DNA of 64,000 nt from Laspinema sp963821735 (GTDB taxonomy: Bacteria; Cyanobacteriota; Cyanobacteriia; Cyanobacteriales; Laspinemataceae), in assembly GCA_963821735.1 (NCBI GenBank), contig CAWGFK010000070.1, positions 868,001 to 932,000 of the forward strand, in the 5' to 3' direction. Within the stretch, counting starts at the first letter, position 1; every line of letters begins with the position of its first letter. The notes beneath the pieces were generated by a model. The model made no database searches and was not told where the DNA came from. It saw only the letters and a list, made by a program, of their open reading frames with translations. Below are positions 42,210-51,795 of this stretch, one piece after another. The translations under genes and the position numbers were made by a program.

Positions 42210-42968
42210 TTAAAATGTTGCTCCATGTAAATCAGCCGGAGTCAGATGGGATTGGATGACTTCTCCATCACGAAACATGACAATTCGTTTACTGGCGCGG
42301 GCGACTTCCGGTTCGTGAGTAACCATAACAATGGTCATGCCACTGGCATTCAGTTCTGAAAAAATATGGATGACTTCTTCCGTGGTTTTGGTATCTAAAG
42401 CGCCGGTGGGTTCATCCGCTAAGAGTAAAACGGGCTGGTTGACGATCGCCCGGGCGATCGCCACCCGCTGTTGTTGTCCCCCAGACATCTGATTCGGCTT
42501 ATTATTCATCCGATTTTCTAAGCCGACCCGCGTTAAAGCTTCCCTCGCTCTTTCCCGCCGTTCCGATGCGGATATCCCCGCATAAACCATCGGTAACATC
42601 ACATTCTCTAAGGCGCTTAGTTGCGGTAACAGATGATATTGTTGAAAAACAAATCCTAATTTTAAATTGCGAATTTTGGCTAAATTCGCATCTTCCATCT
42701 GAGTAACATCGACCTCATCCAAATAATAATATCCGCTACTAGGTCTATCCAGGCAGCCAATAATATTCATAGCCGTAGATTTTCCCGAACCGGATGCGCC
42801 CATAATTGAGCAATATTCCCCTTCATGAATCGTTAAATTAACCCCTTTAAGGGCTTGCACTTCTGTATTGCCGGAACCATAAATTTTGTAAACATCTTTC
42901 AGTTCAACGATCGCTGATTTTTGTTCCGGACTGGGCAAAGTGGATTGGAGTTGATTTTGAGAGTTCAT
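42210..42968 (-). CDS. MacB-type ABC transporter ATP-binding protein
   Basis: With ATG 42968 the protein has 252 residues; an in-frame start at 43004 would add 12. Walker A GASGSGKST, Q-loop FVFQQYHLLP, signature MSGGQQQRVAIARAI, Walker B VLLLADEPTGALD and H-loop MVTHEP are all intact. The LolD/MacB-like pattern and the following MacB-like permease upstream on the same strand point to an exporter for peptides, lipids or small molecules. Specificity is unknown. The HlyD-like periplasmic partner such systems use is not adjacent. Confidence 0.9.
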   Translation of the reverse strand: MNSQNQLQSTLPSPEQKSAIVELKDVYKIYGSGNTEVQALKGVNLTIHEGEYCSIMGASGSGKSTAMNIIGCLDRPSSGYYYLDEVDVTQMEDANLAKIRNLKLGFVFQQYHLLPQLSALENVMLPMVYAGISASERRERAREALTRVGLENRMNNKPNQMSGGQQQRVAIARAIVNQPVLLLADEPTGALDTKTTEEVIHIFSELNASGMTIVMVTHEPEVARASKRIVMFRDGEVIQSHLTPADLHGATF

Positions 42969-43027
42969 AGTAATCTTTAATTCAGTAAATTCACAGCTAA
43001 ACAAATGTTATTGGTCTTATATCATTA

Positions 43028-43228
43028 GTCTTATGTCATTGGTCATTTCTTGATAGAGAAAATGTTCGTAGTAACGACTTCAGTCGTTATCTTTCTTCGT
43101 TAGTAGTAACAACTTCAGTCATTATCTTTCTTCGTTCGTAGTAACGACTTCAGTCGTTTCCTCGTGACTCGGCAGCAGTCCACTCACGAGGACCAATGAC
43201 CAATGAGCAACAACAAATGACATAAGAC
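43028..43228. repeat. 35-bp direct repeats framed by 13-bp inverted repeats
   Basis: A unit around GTAGTAACGACTTCAGTCGT recurs at 43071, 43106 and 43141 (period 35; the middle copy has two changes and the last is partial). Its core AACGACTTCAGTCGTT is palindromic. The block is framed by GTCTTATGTCATT (43028-43040) and its exact complement (43216-43228). It separates the MacB-like ATPase and permease genes. There are no unique spacers, so it is not a CRISPR array. Confidence 0.75.
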
Positions 43229-43231
43229 AAA

Positions 43232-44446
43232 TCACTCACTTCTTAATGCTACAATCGGGTCGAGTTGGGCCGCACGACGGGCCGGAACCACGCCAAAAAA
43301 TAAGCCGATACCTCCAGAAACACTGGTTGCCAGGGCGATCGCCATTCCGGAAACTCCCGCCTCAAAGGGCGTGACGAGGGCAATCAGAAAAATCCCCCCC
43401 ATCCCAATGGCAATGCCGACTGCACCCCCCGCCACCGATAGAATCACTGCTTCTATGATGAACTGAATTAAAATATCTTGCTGAGTTGCGCCGATCGCCT
43501 TGCGTAACCCAATCTCCTGAGTCCGTTCTGTTACCGACACCAACATAATATTCATAATCCCAATCCCACCCACCAGCAGAGAAATACTCGCCACCGCTGA
43601 GAGTAACACCGTTAACGCCCCGGTAATCGCATCAAAGGTATTCATTAAATCTTGCTGATTCTGAACGAAGAAATCATCTTCGTCCGTAATCCGATGCCGC
43701 AGACGCAGCAAATTTTCAATTTGAAACTGCGCCATTCCCATCCCTTCTTCATCGGCGACCCTCACCCAAATGAATGAAAGCGTTAGTCCATAAGGCGATT
43801 GTCTTCCCAGGATTCTATTCGCCATAGTTGTGATGGGAATTAAAGCAGTTTCGTCATAGTTCGTCCCAAAGGATGCTCCTTTAGGTTTCATCACCCCAAT
43901 CACTTCTAGGCTGACATTTTTGATTCTAACTTTTTCTCCAACGGGGTTGGTATCACCAAATAAAGCAATGGCTAAATCTGAACCTAACGCCACGACGGGA
44001 TTGCTGCGTTTAACATCTAATTCATTGAAAAATCGTCCCGTTTCTACCTCAAAGTTACGGACGTTCAGAAAATCTGGCAGGGTGCCAAATATTAAGGCTG
44101 AAAAGTTTTGATTGCCATAGCGCACCAGTTCACTGCCGTTGAGTTCTGGGGAGACCCCATTGATGCCCGGGACTTGGGAGGCGATCGCCTTGGCATCGTC
44201 CAAGACCAAGGTTTGTGGCGGTCCTCCTAATCTCCGACTATTCCGATTCCCTGGAGCAATAATCAATACATTGGTTCCCAGGGATTCGATTTGTCCACCA
44301 ATAAAATTTTGCGCCCCTGACCCCACGCCAACGGTAGCAATCACGGCAGCATTCCCGATAATAATCCCTAGCATGGTGAGGGTACTTCGAGTTTTGTTGG
44401 CTACTAGGGTTTTAGTGGCCATTTCCAGGCTTTCCCAGAGGTTCAT
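43232..44446 (-). CDS. MacB-type ABC transporter permease
   Basis: The 404-residue protein has the MacB/FtsX layout. It has one N-terminal span (MLGIIIGNAAVIATVGVGSG), a large periplasmic domain of about 220 residues (NVLIIAPGNRNSRRLGGPPQ), and three C-terminal spans (GALTVLLSAVASISLLVGGI, FIIEAVILSVAGGAVGIAIG, a last one before PARRAAQLDPIVALR). The cytoplasmic loop SVTERTQEIGLRKAIGAT is the family hallmark. It should form a dimer driven by the adjacent ATPase and move substrate from the periplasm outward. The repeat block lies between the two genes. Confidence 0.9.
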   Translation of the reverse strand: MNLWESLEMATKTLVANKTRSTLTMLGIIIGNAAVIATVGVGSGAQNFIGGQIESLGTNVLIIAPGNRNSRRLGGPPQTLVLDDAKAIASQVPGINGVSPELNGSELVRYGNQNFSALIFGTLPDFLNVRNFEVETGRFFNELDVKRSNPVVALGSDLAIALFGDTNPVGEKVRIKNVSLEVIGVMKPKGASFGTNYDETALIPITTMANRILGRQSPYGLTLSFIWVRVADEEGMGMAQFQIENLLRLRHRITDEDDFFVQNQQDLMNTFDAITGALTVLLSAVASISLLVGGIGIMNIMLVSVTERTQEIGLRKAIGATQQDILIQFIIEAVILSVAGGAVGIAIGMGGIFLIALVTPFEAGVSGMAIALATSVSGGIGLFFGVVPARRAAQLDPIVALRSE

Positions 44447-44673
44447 GTTTCTCTATCCTTCCCCTAAAATAAATTTCTGATGTTTTAAGCGTTATTATCC
44501 CTAAAACCCATTTTATCCCTACCTAAAAATATAAAGATGCCGTAAAAGCCGGGATGATTTTATTTCCAGTTGTACGGCATACAGATGAGAATCCTCGTGG
44601 CTTTTATAGAGAAAATACAAGGGCCGTCAATCTGGAGAAATATCCCGGGGGTTTTCTTGAAAATTGATCGAGT

Positions 44674-45701
44674 TTATGGGGTGGATCGCCAAATTTTAAT
44701 GGTTTGGTCGGCACTGGCACTGGCTAGGGCCTGTCCATCGGGACTAAAGGCAACGGAGAGAACTCGCCCTTGATGATTGTTAAACAGGGTTCGCAGGGAA
44801 CCATTGGCGACATTCCACAGGCGCAGGGTGCGATCGGCACCCCCACTGGCGAGCAGTTGACCATCGGGACTAAATGCTACGGTTAGGACCCAATCGGAAT
44901 GACCCGTTAAGGTGCTTTTCAAAGACCCGGTATTGACATCCCATAATTTGATGGTGTGATCGGCACTGGCACTGGCGACGGTTTGTCCATCGGGACTAAA
45001 GGCGATCGCAGTAACCGGGCTAGAATGCCCTTCAATGGAGTGCCACTTTTTCCCCTTGGGCATTCTCCAAAAGCGGATGGTGTTATCGTAGCCCCCACTT
45101 ACCAAGGTATTACCATCGGGACTGACCGCCAGCCCCAGACAAAGCTGGAATGCCCGTTTAGGGTTCGCCTTTCTCGTTCGGTGGTGACATCCCAAAGGAT
45201 GATGCTGCGATCGGCACTGGCAGAGGCGAGGGTTTGTCCATCCGGGGTGAAGGTGACACCGTGAACCGCAAAGGTATGGCCCAATCGAGTCCCGGTCAAA
45301 ATCCCCTGATTCACATCCCATAACTTGACGGTGAGATCTGTACTGCCACTCGCTAAACTTTGTCCATCGGGACTAAAAGCGACGGAATTCACATCATCGG
45401 AATGCCCAAATAGGGTGCGAATCAATTCCCCACTGGTCCAATTCCAGAGATTGATCGTCTGATCTCGACTGCCACTGGCTAGGATGCTACCATCGGGGCT
45501 AAATTTTAGGGTATTTACCCAACTGGTATGTCCTTCTAGGGTTTTGTCTAAAATAAAGCTGGGTCCAGATTGGGGGTTCAGGGTTTCGGTTGCGGGAGGC
45601 TGGATTTGGGAATGGGCCACTTGCCAGCGATCCTGGAGGGCGATCGCGAAGGTTAAACTCATTAAGCTAGAAAGTAAAAACCAGCGCCAAGATAATTTCA
45701 T
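44674..45701 (-). pseudogene. Exported WD40 repeat protein, single-base frameshift
   Basis: ATG 45701 gives MKLSWRWFLLSSLMSLTFAI, a signal peptide, so the propeller should lie outside the cytoplasm; an earlier in-frame ATG at 45773 is less likely. WD40 units in frame 1 include GHTSWVNTLKFSPDGSILAS, GHSDDVNSVAFSPDGQSLAS and GHTFAVHGVTFTPDGQTLAS. Frame 2 continues with LAVSPDGNTLVSGG, GHSSPVTAIAFSPDGQTVAS, GHSDWVLTVAFSPDGQLLAS and a last unit. That gives seven units in all. The break is at GHSSFVWG, where one base is missing near 45136-45140. Repaired, it is a complete seven-bladed propeller of about 343 residues. Confidence 0.82.
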
Positions 45702-46441
45702 GTTTAGGGTCCGATCCTCTATATGTCTTTGGTTCGCGATCAAGAAGATACTCTTTCTTTTTGAAAAGTTCATCTTTAATCACTATTTATACCCTTAGAG
45801 GGGTTAGTTCTGCGCGATCGGCTAGGTCTTACCACGCCTCCATCTCCCATTCCTGCGGTGGCCTTGTTCAGTGGGCAAAAGTTGGACAGACCTCCTGGAT
45901 GACCCTGCACCTCCCCCTACCGGCTTCAGTGTTTTTTCATAGGCCAATCTGGGCTATTTTCATGAGAATTCATAATTTTTGGATATTTTCTATTCTACAA
46001 TAAAATACTTTAAATTGAGGAGATAACTATGTTTAATTTTTATAAAACATCGATATTTTAAGTGGTTTATTCGAGTTTTATCCCTTCAATAGACTGAGGT
46101 GATTCACCTCTAATTGGGTCATAAAATACCCATCAATTTCATCAAAAATCCACCCGTCATAACCCTTGGATATCTTCCCAAAGCAAGAGTTTGGAGATGT
46201 TTGATTCCTAGAAGTCATGGCTTGCCGGTTGTGCGGTGGAGGAGTTACTGCATTCAGTGGAGAGACTTGGCAGGCGATCGCTTTTGCATCAGTCTGCAAC
46301 CCACTGATTTCTTAAAGTAAAAAAGGCCCCCTGAACACCGGAGGGTCAAAGGCAACGAATGGAGTCCCTTTTATCAACAGAATGGGCGCAGATCGAGGAT
46401 CTTCACCTAATTCTCAGTTTACTTTTATATAAAGCTTTGAA
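45702..46441. other. Intergenic region between WD40 gene and tRNA-Val
   Basis: About 740 bases without a gene I can support. Short overlapping frames on both strands at 46078-46320 have no family features. A ten-codon frame at 46029 has a good ribosome site (GAGGAG) but is too short to call. The tRNA-Val 3' flank lies at its right end. Confidence 0.45.
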
Positions 46442-46515
46442 TGGACACAACTGGACTCGAACCAGTGACCCCCACGATGTCAACGTGGTGCTCTAACCAA
46501 CTGAGCTATGCGTCC
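46442..46515 (-). tRNA. trnV-GAC: tRNA-Val (GAC)
   Basis: The cloverleaf of 74 bases is complete: acceptor GGACGCA/TGTGTCC, D-arm AGCTCAGTTGGTTAGAGC, anticodon stem CCACG/CGTGG with loop TTGACAT (anticodon GAC) and T-arm ACTGGTTCGAGTCCAGT. CCA is not encoded. Confidence 0.96.
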
Positions 46516-46691
46516 TCACCAACAGTTTATAAATGTAGCATAAGGTATTGGAAAAAAGCAAGGGGTTTTTTGAAATTTATTGAATTTCTTGTGAAATCCT
46601 GATGAGCCATCGATTTTAGGTGCTCTCTTCCGCAAAAATTACAAGTTGCCAACTGATTTCAGGGGAATAAAGCCCCATCCCCGGGAGCATT

Positions 46692-46820
46692 CATACGGAA
46701 TCCGGTTGTCAAAGGTCTGTAAAAACCCGCAGGCTGTTTAAAAGCCTAGGGCTATACGGACAAAGCCCGCCTGCGCGGGCTAAAGAGCAAAAACGACTTT
46801 TGAACTCCGGATTTGGTATC
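46692..46820. repeat. Dispersed MITE-like repeat, fullest copy
   Basis: The two ends are imperfect inverted repeats: ATACGGAATCCGGTTGTCAA on the left and, read inverted, ATACCAAATCCGGAGTTCAA on the right. The middle has AAAAACCCGCAGGCTG, GGCTATACGGACAAAGCCCG and the hairpin AGCCCGCCTGCGCGGGCT. Related copies lie at 52673, 56525 and (inverted) 57222, with short core copies at 3694 and 59438. No reading frame is present, so it would depend on a transposase elsewhere. Confidence 0.75.
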
Positions 46821-46892
46821 AGGCCCTGTTAGCAGCCTATTTCTAGCGCTTTAGGACTTTTAAAAAAACACTTGCTTTTTTTCAAATTTTCC

Positions 46893-46927
46893 GATACTGT
46901 TGATTTTCATTACTAAACAACAGTATC
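46893..46927. promoter_or_regulatory. 10-bp inverted repeat upstream of the sulfate genes
   Basis: GATACTGTTG (46893-46902) and CAACAGTATC (46918-46927) are exact complements 15 bases apart, ending 37 bases before the sbpA-like start. Placement suits an operator, perhaps for a CRP-family sulfur regulator, or a leader hairpin. No regulator gene is nearby. Confidence 0.4.
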
Positions 46928-46964
46928 TCGACCAAGTTACCGTAGATTAAGCCGAGGTGGATAT

Positions 46965-48103
46965 ATGGCTCAATGGCAAGCGATTGATCAAAACCGCAGA
47001 TGCAGATTAGGAAGTGGGGGGTTTAGGCAAGGGACCCTCGTCCGTTGGTGGAAAGAATGGTTCACGGGTCGAGGGAAGTATCGATCTATTCAAAAATCAG
47101 TTTCATTGTTTCTCGTGGGACTGAGCTTGAGCGCGGCGATCGCCGCTTGTGGAGGTCCCACAGGAGGCGGTGATACCGTCCAACTCACTCTGGTGTCTTA
47201 TGCCGTCACTCGTGCCGCTTATGAGCAAATCATTCCGCAATTTGTAGAGCAGTGGAAAGAAGAACATAACCAAGAGGTCACTTTTACCCAAAGCTATGGG
47301 GGTTCTGGTTCCCAAACCCGATCCGTGATTGATGGATTAGAAGCGGATATCGTAGCCTTAGCTTTGGCATTAGATACCCAACAAATTGAAAAAGCGGGAC
47401 TGATTGAACCCGGGTGGGAACAAGAAGCACCTAACAATGCGATCGTGCATAAATCCGTTGCCGCTTTAGTCACCCGAGCGGGTAATCCTAAAGGCATCAA
47501 CACCTGGCAAGACTTAGCCAAAGATGATGTCAGCGTGATTACTGCTAACCCCAAAACCTCTGGGGGTGCGCGATGGAATTTCCTAGGTCTTTGGGTGCCA
47601 TCACCCAAACCGGAGGGAATGATACGACAGCCAACGAATTTACTCGTCAAGTCTTCCAAAATGTGCCCGTCCTCCCCCGAGATGCTCGCGAATCCAGTGA
47701 TGTCTTTTTCAAACAAGGTCAAGGGGATGTCTTAATCAACTATGAAAACGAAGTAATTTTGGCGAAACAAAATGGCCAAGAACTTCCTTATGTGATTCCC
47801 AAGGTGAATATTTCTATCGATAATCCCATTGCTGTAGTTGATACCAACGTGGATAAACATGGCACAAGGGAAGTGGCAGAAGCCTTTGTCCAATATTTAT
47901 TTACTCCAACCGCTCAACGGGAATTTGCAAAAGTCGGCTTTCGGCCTGTAGATCCGAACGTTTCTGCTGAATTTAGCAATCAATTTCCGCCGATCCAAAC
48001 CTTGTTCACCGTTGCTGACTTGGGAGGATGGGATGCAGTGCAAACTAAATTCTTTGACGATGGCGCTATCTTTGACACAATTTTGAGCCAAGTCAGCCGA
48101 TGA
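46965..48103 (+). pseudogene. sbpA: Sulfate-binding protein of ABC transporter, copy 1, single-base frameshift
   Basis: This is a periplasmic sulfate-binding lipoprotein. ATG 46965 gives an unusually long leader before the signal (SVSLFLVGLSLSAAIAACGG), with the lipid-modified cysteine in AIAAC. Frame 1 has LTLVSYAVTRAAYEQIIPQF, QSYGGSGSQTRSVIDGLEAD and ANPKTSGGARWNFLGLW. Frame 2 resumes GAITQTGGNDTTANEFTRQV and ends DLGGWDAVQTKFFDDGAIFD. One G is missing from the run at 47593-47595. The gene is a close paralogue of the intact copy at 48657, which shares the same motifs in the same order. The loss in a homopolymer points to sequence error. Confidence 0.88.
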
Positions 48104-48183
48104 GAGGGGCTGAGAGTTCACTAGAACAGGTTATTACCCACTTTATTGCCGAATAGATTGAATTAGCTCAAATGGAGAAACTT

Positions 48184-48534
48184 ATGGCCACTCACCCTAA
48201 TTATCAGGCTCAAGTAAACCGGAATTATCAAGGTTCCCAACCGCCGTCTTTAAACCTCTCAACGGATGACTCGCGACCCACCCACCTGCGAATTCGGATT
48301 CGGATTCCGAAAGAGTATCAGGAGGAACCCATCATTTCTCGACTGATTTCTGATTATGGATTGACCGTTAACCTCAATGCAGCCTTGTTGGCCGCCAATA
48401 TCAAAAATGATGGGTGGTTTGACCTGGATCTGCGGGGAAAAAAATGCCAGATTGATAGTGCAATGATTTATCTGAACGACCTCGATGTAGAAATTTGGAG
48501 CAAATCCACAGATCCTGATGAGGAGAATTGGTAA
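48184..48534 (+). CDS. NIL domain-containing protein
   Basis: GGAG six bases before ATG 48184 decides the start over ATG 48172, giving 116 residues. The C-terminal 75 residues form a NIL domain (LRIRIRIPKEYQEEPIISRL, SDYGLTVNLNAALLAANI, GWFDLDLRGKKCQIDSAM), an ACT-like fold found at the end of methionine and other transporter ATPases, where it binds the transported or a regulating ligand. Here it is free-standing and lies between two sulfate-binding-protein genes. A role in sensing sulfur state is plausible but inferred from position. Confidence 0.85.
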   Translation: MATHPNYQAQVNRNYQGSQPPSLNLSTDDSRPTHLRIRIRIPKEYQEEPIISRLISDYGLTVNLNAALLAANIKNDGWFDLDLRGKKCQIDSAMIYLNDLDVEIWSKSTDPDEENW

Positions 48535-48656
48535 TTGCTGGTATATCAATTAACAGAATATGCTGTTGAGCAGGGGATAAGGTGGACTTGATCCACCTGC
48601 CTTGGCTCTATTGGACTGCTTCATTTCATTGCTAAAATACCGCGTCTTTTTTGAAA

Positions 48657-49703
48657 ATGAGTCGCTTTTTATCCTCGAATTTCTTCATCCGTTGGGTGGT
48701 TGTTTTTCTATCGGGAATTAGTTTGAGTGTGGCGATCGCCGCTTGCACAGGTAATCTGGGTAATGGTAATCCCCTGGAACTGACCCTCGTCTCCTACATG
48801 GTTACCCCTTCTGCTTATCAAGAAATCATTCCCCAATTCTTAGACACCTGGAATCAGCAGCACGATCGCAAGGCGGTGATTCGCCAAAGTTACGGCCCTT
48901 CCGGGACCCAAACCCGCACGGTCCTCCACGGACTGGATGCGGATGTCGTCGCCCTAGCTTTAGCCTTGGATATCCAACAACTGGAAAAAGAGGGACTGAT
49001 TGAAGCCGGTTGGGAACAAGAAGCTCCTAATAATTCCATTGTGACCCGTTCAGTCGCTACAATTGCTACTAGACCCAATAATCCCAAAGGCATTCAAACC
49101 TGGGCGGATTTAGCCAAAGATGATGTCCAAATTGTTCTGGCGAATCCGAAAACCTCTGGGGGTGCAAGGTGGAGTTTTCTCGCCCTTTGGGGTTCCGTTA
49201 CCCAAACCGGAGGAACACCAGAGGAGGCGCGAGCTTTTACCCAGAAAGTCTATGAGAATGCAGTGGTTTTGTCGAAAGACTCGCGGGAAGCAACCGATGC
49301 TTTTGTAGAGCAACGCCAGGGCGATGTGTTGGTGAACTATGAGAATGAAATGATTTTAGCGGGACTGAACGATCGCCCCTTGTCGTACTTTGTCCCGCAG
49401 GTGAATATTGCGATCGAAAATGCTGTGGCAGTGATTGATGAAAATGTGGATAAACATGGGAATCGGGAACTGGCTGAAGCATTTGTCCAATATTTATTTA
49501 CCCCAGAAGCCCAAACTGTATTTGCGCGCTACGGGTTCCGCCCGGTAGATTCCACAGTGGAGAGTAATCTAGGCGATCGCTTTCCCATCGTTAACACCCC
49601 ATTTACCATCGAGGATTTAGGCGGATGGGATGCCGTACAACAACAGTTTTTTGCCGAAGGGGCAGTTTTTGATGAGATTCAAGCGAGTCTCTACCGTCCC
49701 TAA
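48657..49703 (+). CDS. sbpA: Sulfate-binding protein of ABC transporter, copy 2
   Basis: The intact 348-residue paralogue starts at ATG 48657; TTG 48651 is possible. The signal FFIRWVVVFLSGISLSVAIA precedes the lipid cysteine in AIAAC. It has LTLVSYMVTPSAYQEIIPQF, RQSYGPSGTQTRTVLHGLDA, LANPKTSGGARWSFLALWGS and VDKHGNRELAEAFVQYLFTP, all shared with copy 1. It captures sulfate or thiosulfate outside the membrane and hands it to CysTW. A hairpin terminator separates it from cysA, which would let the binding protein be made in excess. Confidence 0.92.
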   Translation: MSRFLSSNFFIRWVVVFLSGISLSVAIAACTGNLGNGNPLELTLVSYMVTPSAYQEIIPQFLDTWNQQHDRKAVIRQSYGPSGTQTRTVLHGLDADVVALALALDIQQLEKEGLIEAGWEQEAPNNSIVTRSVATIATRPNNPKGIQTWADLAKDDVQIVLANPKTSGGARWSFLALWGSVTQTGGTPEEARAFTQKVYENAVVLSKDSREATDAFVEQRQGDVLVNYENEMILAGLNDRPLSYFVPQVNIAIENAVAVIDENVDKHGNRELAEAFVQYLFTPEAQTVFARYGFRPVDSTVESNLGDRFPIVNTPFTIEDLGGWDAVQQQFFAEGAVFDEIQASLYRP

Positions 49704-49742
49704 CATCGCCTCAATGGGAACTTATCCGTTGAATCCGATGAT

Positions 49743-49764
49743 GCTCTCCAAGAGAGCCTTTTAT
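49743..49764 (+). terminator. Internal terminator between sbpA and cysA
   Basis: GCTCTC (49743-49748) and GAGAGC (49752-49757) form a stem with loop CAA, followed by CTTTTATT. The stem is short, so partial read-through into cysA is likely; this is inference. Confidence 0.6.
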
Positions 49765-49789
49765 TGACTTCACCCCACCAGTTGTAATC

Positions 49790-50800
49790 ATGGGAATCTT
49801 AATTCAGGACGTTTGTAAAAATTTTGGTTCATTTTTAGCCCTTGATCAGGTCAACCTCGACATTAAGAGTGGATCTTTAGTTGCACTTTTAGGACCTTCT
49901 GGGTCGGGTAAATCGACCTTGCTGCGACTGATTGCCGGACTAGAAGCACCGGATCAAGGGGAAATCTATTTAACCGGAGAGAATGCGACTAAAGTCCGGG
50001 TTCAGGAGCGAAATATTGGCTTTGTGTTTCAGCATTATGCGCTGTTTAAACACATGACAATTCGGAAAAATATTGCCTTTCCCTTAGAAATTAGGAAAGT
50101 TCCGAAGCCCCAAGTTCGTGAACGGGTGGAACAGTTGTTGGAGTTGGTGCAACTGCAAGGATTAGGCGATCGCTATCCGGCGCAACTCTCTGGGGGTCAA
50201 CGCCAGCGGATTGCCTTAGCCAGAGCTTTAGCCGTCCAACCGAAAGTTTTGTTACTCGATGAACCCTTTGGTGCATTAGATGCCAAAGTTCGTAAAGAAC
50301 TGCGGGCTTGGTTGCGACATTTGCATGAAGAAGTTCATGTCACGACGGTTTTTGTCACCCACGATCAAGAAGAAGCGATGGAAGTTGCCGATGAAATTGT
50401 GGTGATGAACAATGGTCGGGTGGAACAAGTGGGGAGCGCCAGCGAAATCTATGATCAACCCGCCAGTTCGTTTGTCATGAGTTTTATTGGTCCGGTGAAT
50501 GTTCTTCCTATTAATTCAGGACTTTGTACAACTCAGTCTCATGTTTCTACATCGGACCAAATATTTTTGCGTCCTCATGATTTATTAATTAGAACCAATC
50601 CAGAACCTGATTTCGTTTCGGCAAAAGTAACGCGCTTGGTTCATCTGGGATGGGAAATTCAACTAGAATTGGTGTTGAAATCCGGGGCAGTTTTGACGGC
50701 CCAATTAAGTCGGGAGCGGTATGATGAACTGCAACTCGAAGCCAATCAGGAGGTTTACGTCAAGCCCAAGGAAACTCGAATATTTTCTGCTATTTGTTAA
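49790..50800 (+). CDS. cysA: Sulfate/thiosulfate ABC transporter ATP-binding protein CysA
   Basis: The 336-residue ATPase has Walker A GPSGSGKST, Q-loop FVFQHYALF, signature LSGGQRQRIALARAL, Walker B VLLLDEPFGALDAKVRKELR and H-loop FVTHDQEEAMEVADEI. The C-terminal regulatory TOBE-like domain (IFLRPHDLLIRTNPEP) is as in CysA. It powers sulfate import through CysT and CysW. It is flanked by sbpA and cysT on the same strand. Confidence 0.94.
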   Translation: MGILIQDVCKNFGSFLALDQVNLDIKSGSLVALLGPSGSGKSTLLRLIAGLEAPDQGEIYLTGENATKVRVQERNIGFVFQHYALFKHMTIRKNIAFPLEIRKVPKPQVRERVEQLLELVQLQGLGDRYPAQLSGGQRQRIALARALAVQPKVLLLDEPFGALDAKVRKELRAWLRHLHEEVHVTTVFVTHDQEEAMEVADEIVVMNNGRVEQVGSASEIYDQPASSFVMSFIGPVNVLPINSGLCTTQSHVSTSDQIFLRPHDLLIRTNPEPDFVSAKVTRLVHLGWEIQLELVLKSGAVLTAQLSRERYDELQLEANQEVYVKPKETRIFSAIC

Positions 50801-50943
50801 CTAAATCGCACGAATTGGGTTAATCTAATTGGTTTGTAATTTTTAATTATTAAACCAGACCAAAACAATTGATTATCCAAAGACTGAGTTTTTTATGTGT
50901 TGTTGAATCTCGTCAATAAGTAGTAGCAATAATTCTAATTTTT

Positions 50944-51795
50944 ATGGCAACTTCCTTCAATTATCCTCGAAAAAGATTCCTAAATTCCCTCAGTGGCCTC
51001 CTTCATCTGTCTTGGCCTTGGCGGATTACGATTGGCTATCTGAGCATCATGCTGTTACTGCCGATGGCCGCTTTGTTGTGGATGTCGGCGACCAAAGACC
51101 CTAGTGAATTTTGGCGAATTGCGACCAGTCCGGTGGCGATGTCTGCTTATAATGTCACCTTTGTTACTGCTTTTGTTACGGCGCTGATTAATGGCGTATT
51201 TGGGACTTTAATTGCTTGGGTTTTAGTGCGCTATGACTTTCCTTTTAAGCGAATTGTTGATGCAGCGATTGATTTGCCCTTTGCCTTGCCAACAGCAGTG
51301 GCGGGGTTGACGATCGCCACGGTTTATAGTCCAACGGGTTGGATTGGTTCTCTACTTGAACCTTTGGGAATAAAAATTGCTTTTACCCGCTTAGGAGTTG
51401 GGGTTGCGATGCTCTTTATCTCCCTTCCCTTTGTCGTGCGAACGGTGCAACCTGTTTTAAGGGAACTAGAGTTAGAAGTGGAAGAAGCTGCTTGGAGTTT
51501 GGGCGCTTCTAATTCTCAAACCTTTTGGCGAATTATTATTCCCCAGTTGATTTCACCGATTTTAATTGGAGTGGCTTTAGGGTTTTCCCGGGCAGTGGGA
51601 GAGTATGGTTCGATTGTAATTGTGGCGTCCAATATTCCGTTTAAGGATTTAATCGCCCCGGTCTTAATTTTTCAACGTTTGGAACAATATGACTACTATG
51701 GCGCAACGGTGATTGGGGTTGTCCTATTAGCAGTTTCTTTGGGTATTTTATTCGCAATTAATCTAGTACAAGCGTGGGGAAGACGGTATGCTTAA
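50944..51795 (+). CDS. cysT: Sulfate ABC transporter permease CysT
   Basis: The protein (283 residues, also named CysU) has about six membrane spans, with SIMLLLPMAALLWMSATKDP at the start and the permease EAA loop in EVEEAAWSLGASNSQTFWRI. DLPFALPTAVAGLTIATVY is typical of the sulfate subfamily. It forms the channel with CysW, whose start overlaps its end by eight bases. The gap from cysA is 143 bases. Confidence 0.94.
   Translation: MATSFNYPRKRFLNSLSGLLHLSWPWRITIGYLSIMLLLPMAALLWMSATKDPSEFWRIATSPVAMSAYNVTFVTAFVTALINGVFGTLIAWVLVRYDFPFKRIVDAAIDLPFALPTAVAGLTIATVYSPTGWIGSLLEPLGIKIAFTRLGVGVAMLFISLPFVVRTVQPVLRELELEVEEAAWSLGASNSQTFWRIIIPQLISPILIGVALGFSRAVGEYGSIVIVASNIPFKDLIAPVLIFQRLEQYDYYGATVIGVVLLAVSLGILFAINLVQAWGRRYA

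Noticed and set aside
43065..43160. Possible CRISPR array from the 35-bp repeats
   Set aside because: Units adjoin with no unique spacers, there are fewer than three complete copies, and no cas genes are present.
46078..46320. Overlapping short frames on both strands before tRNA-Val
   Set aside because: Neither has a ribosome site, a domain or recognisable relatives.
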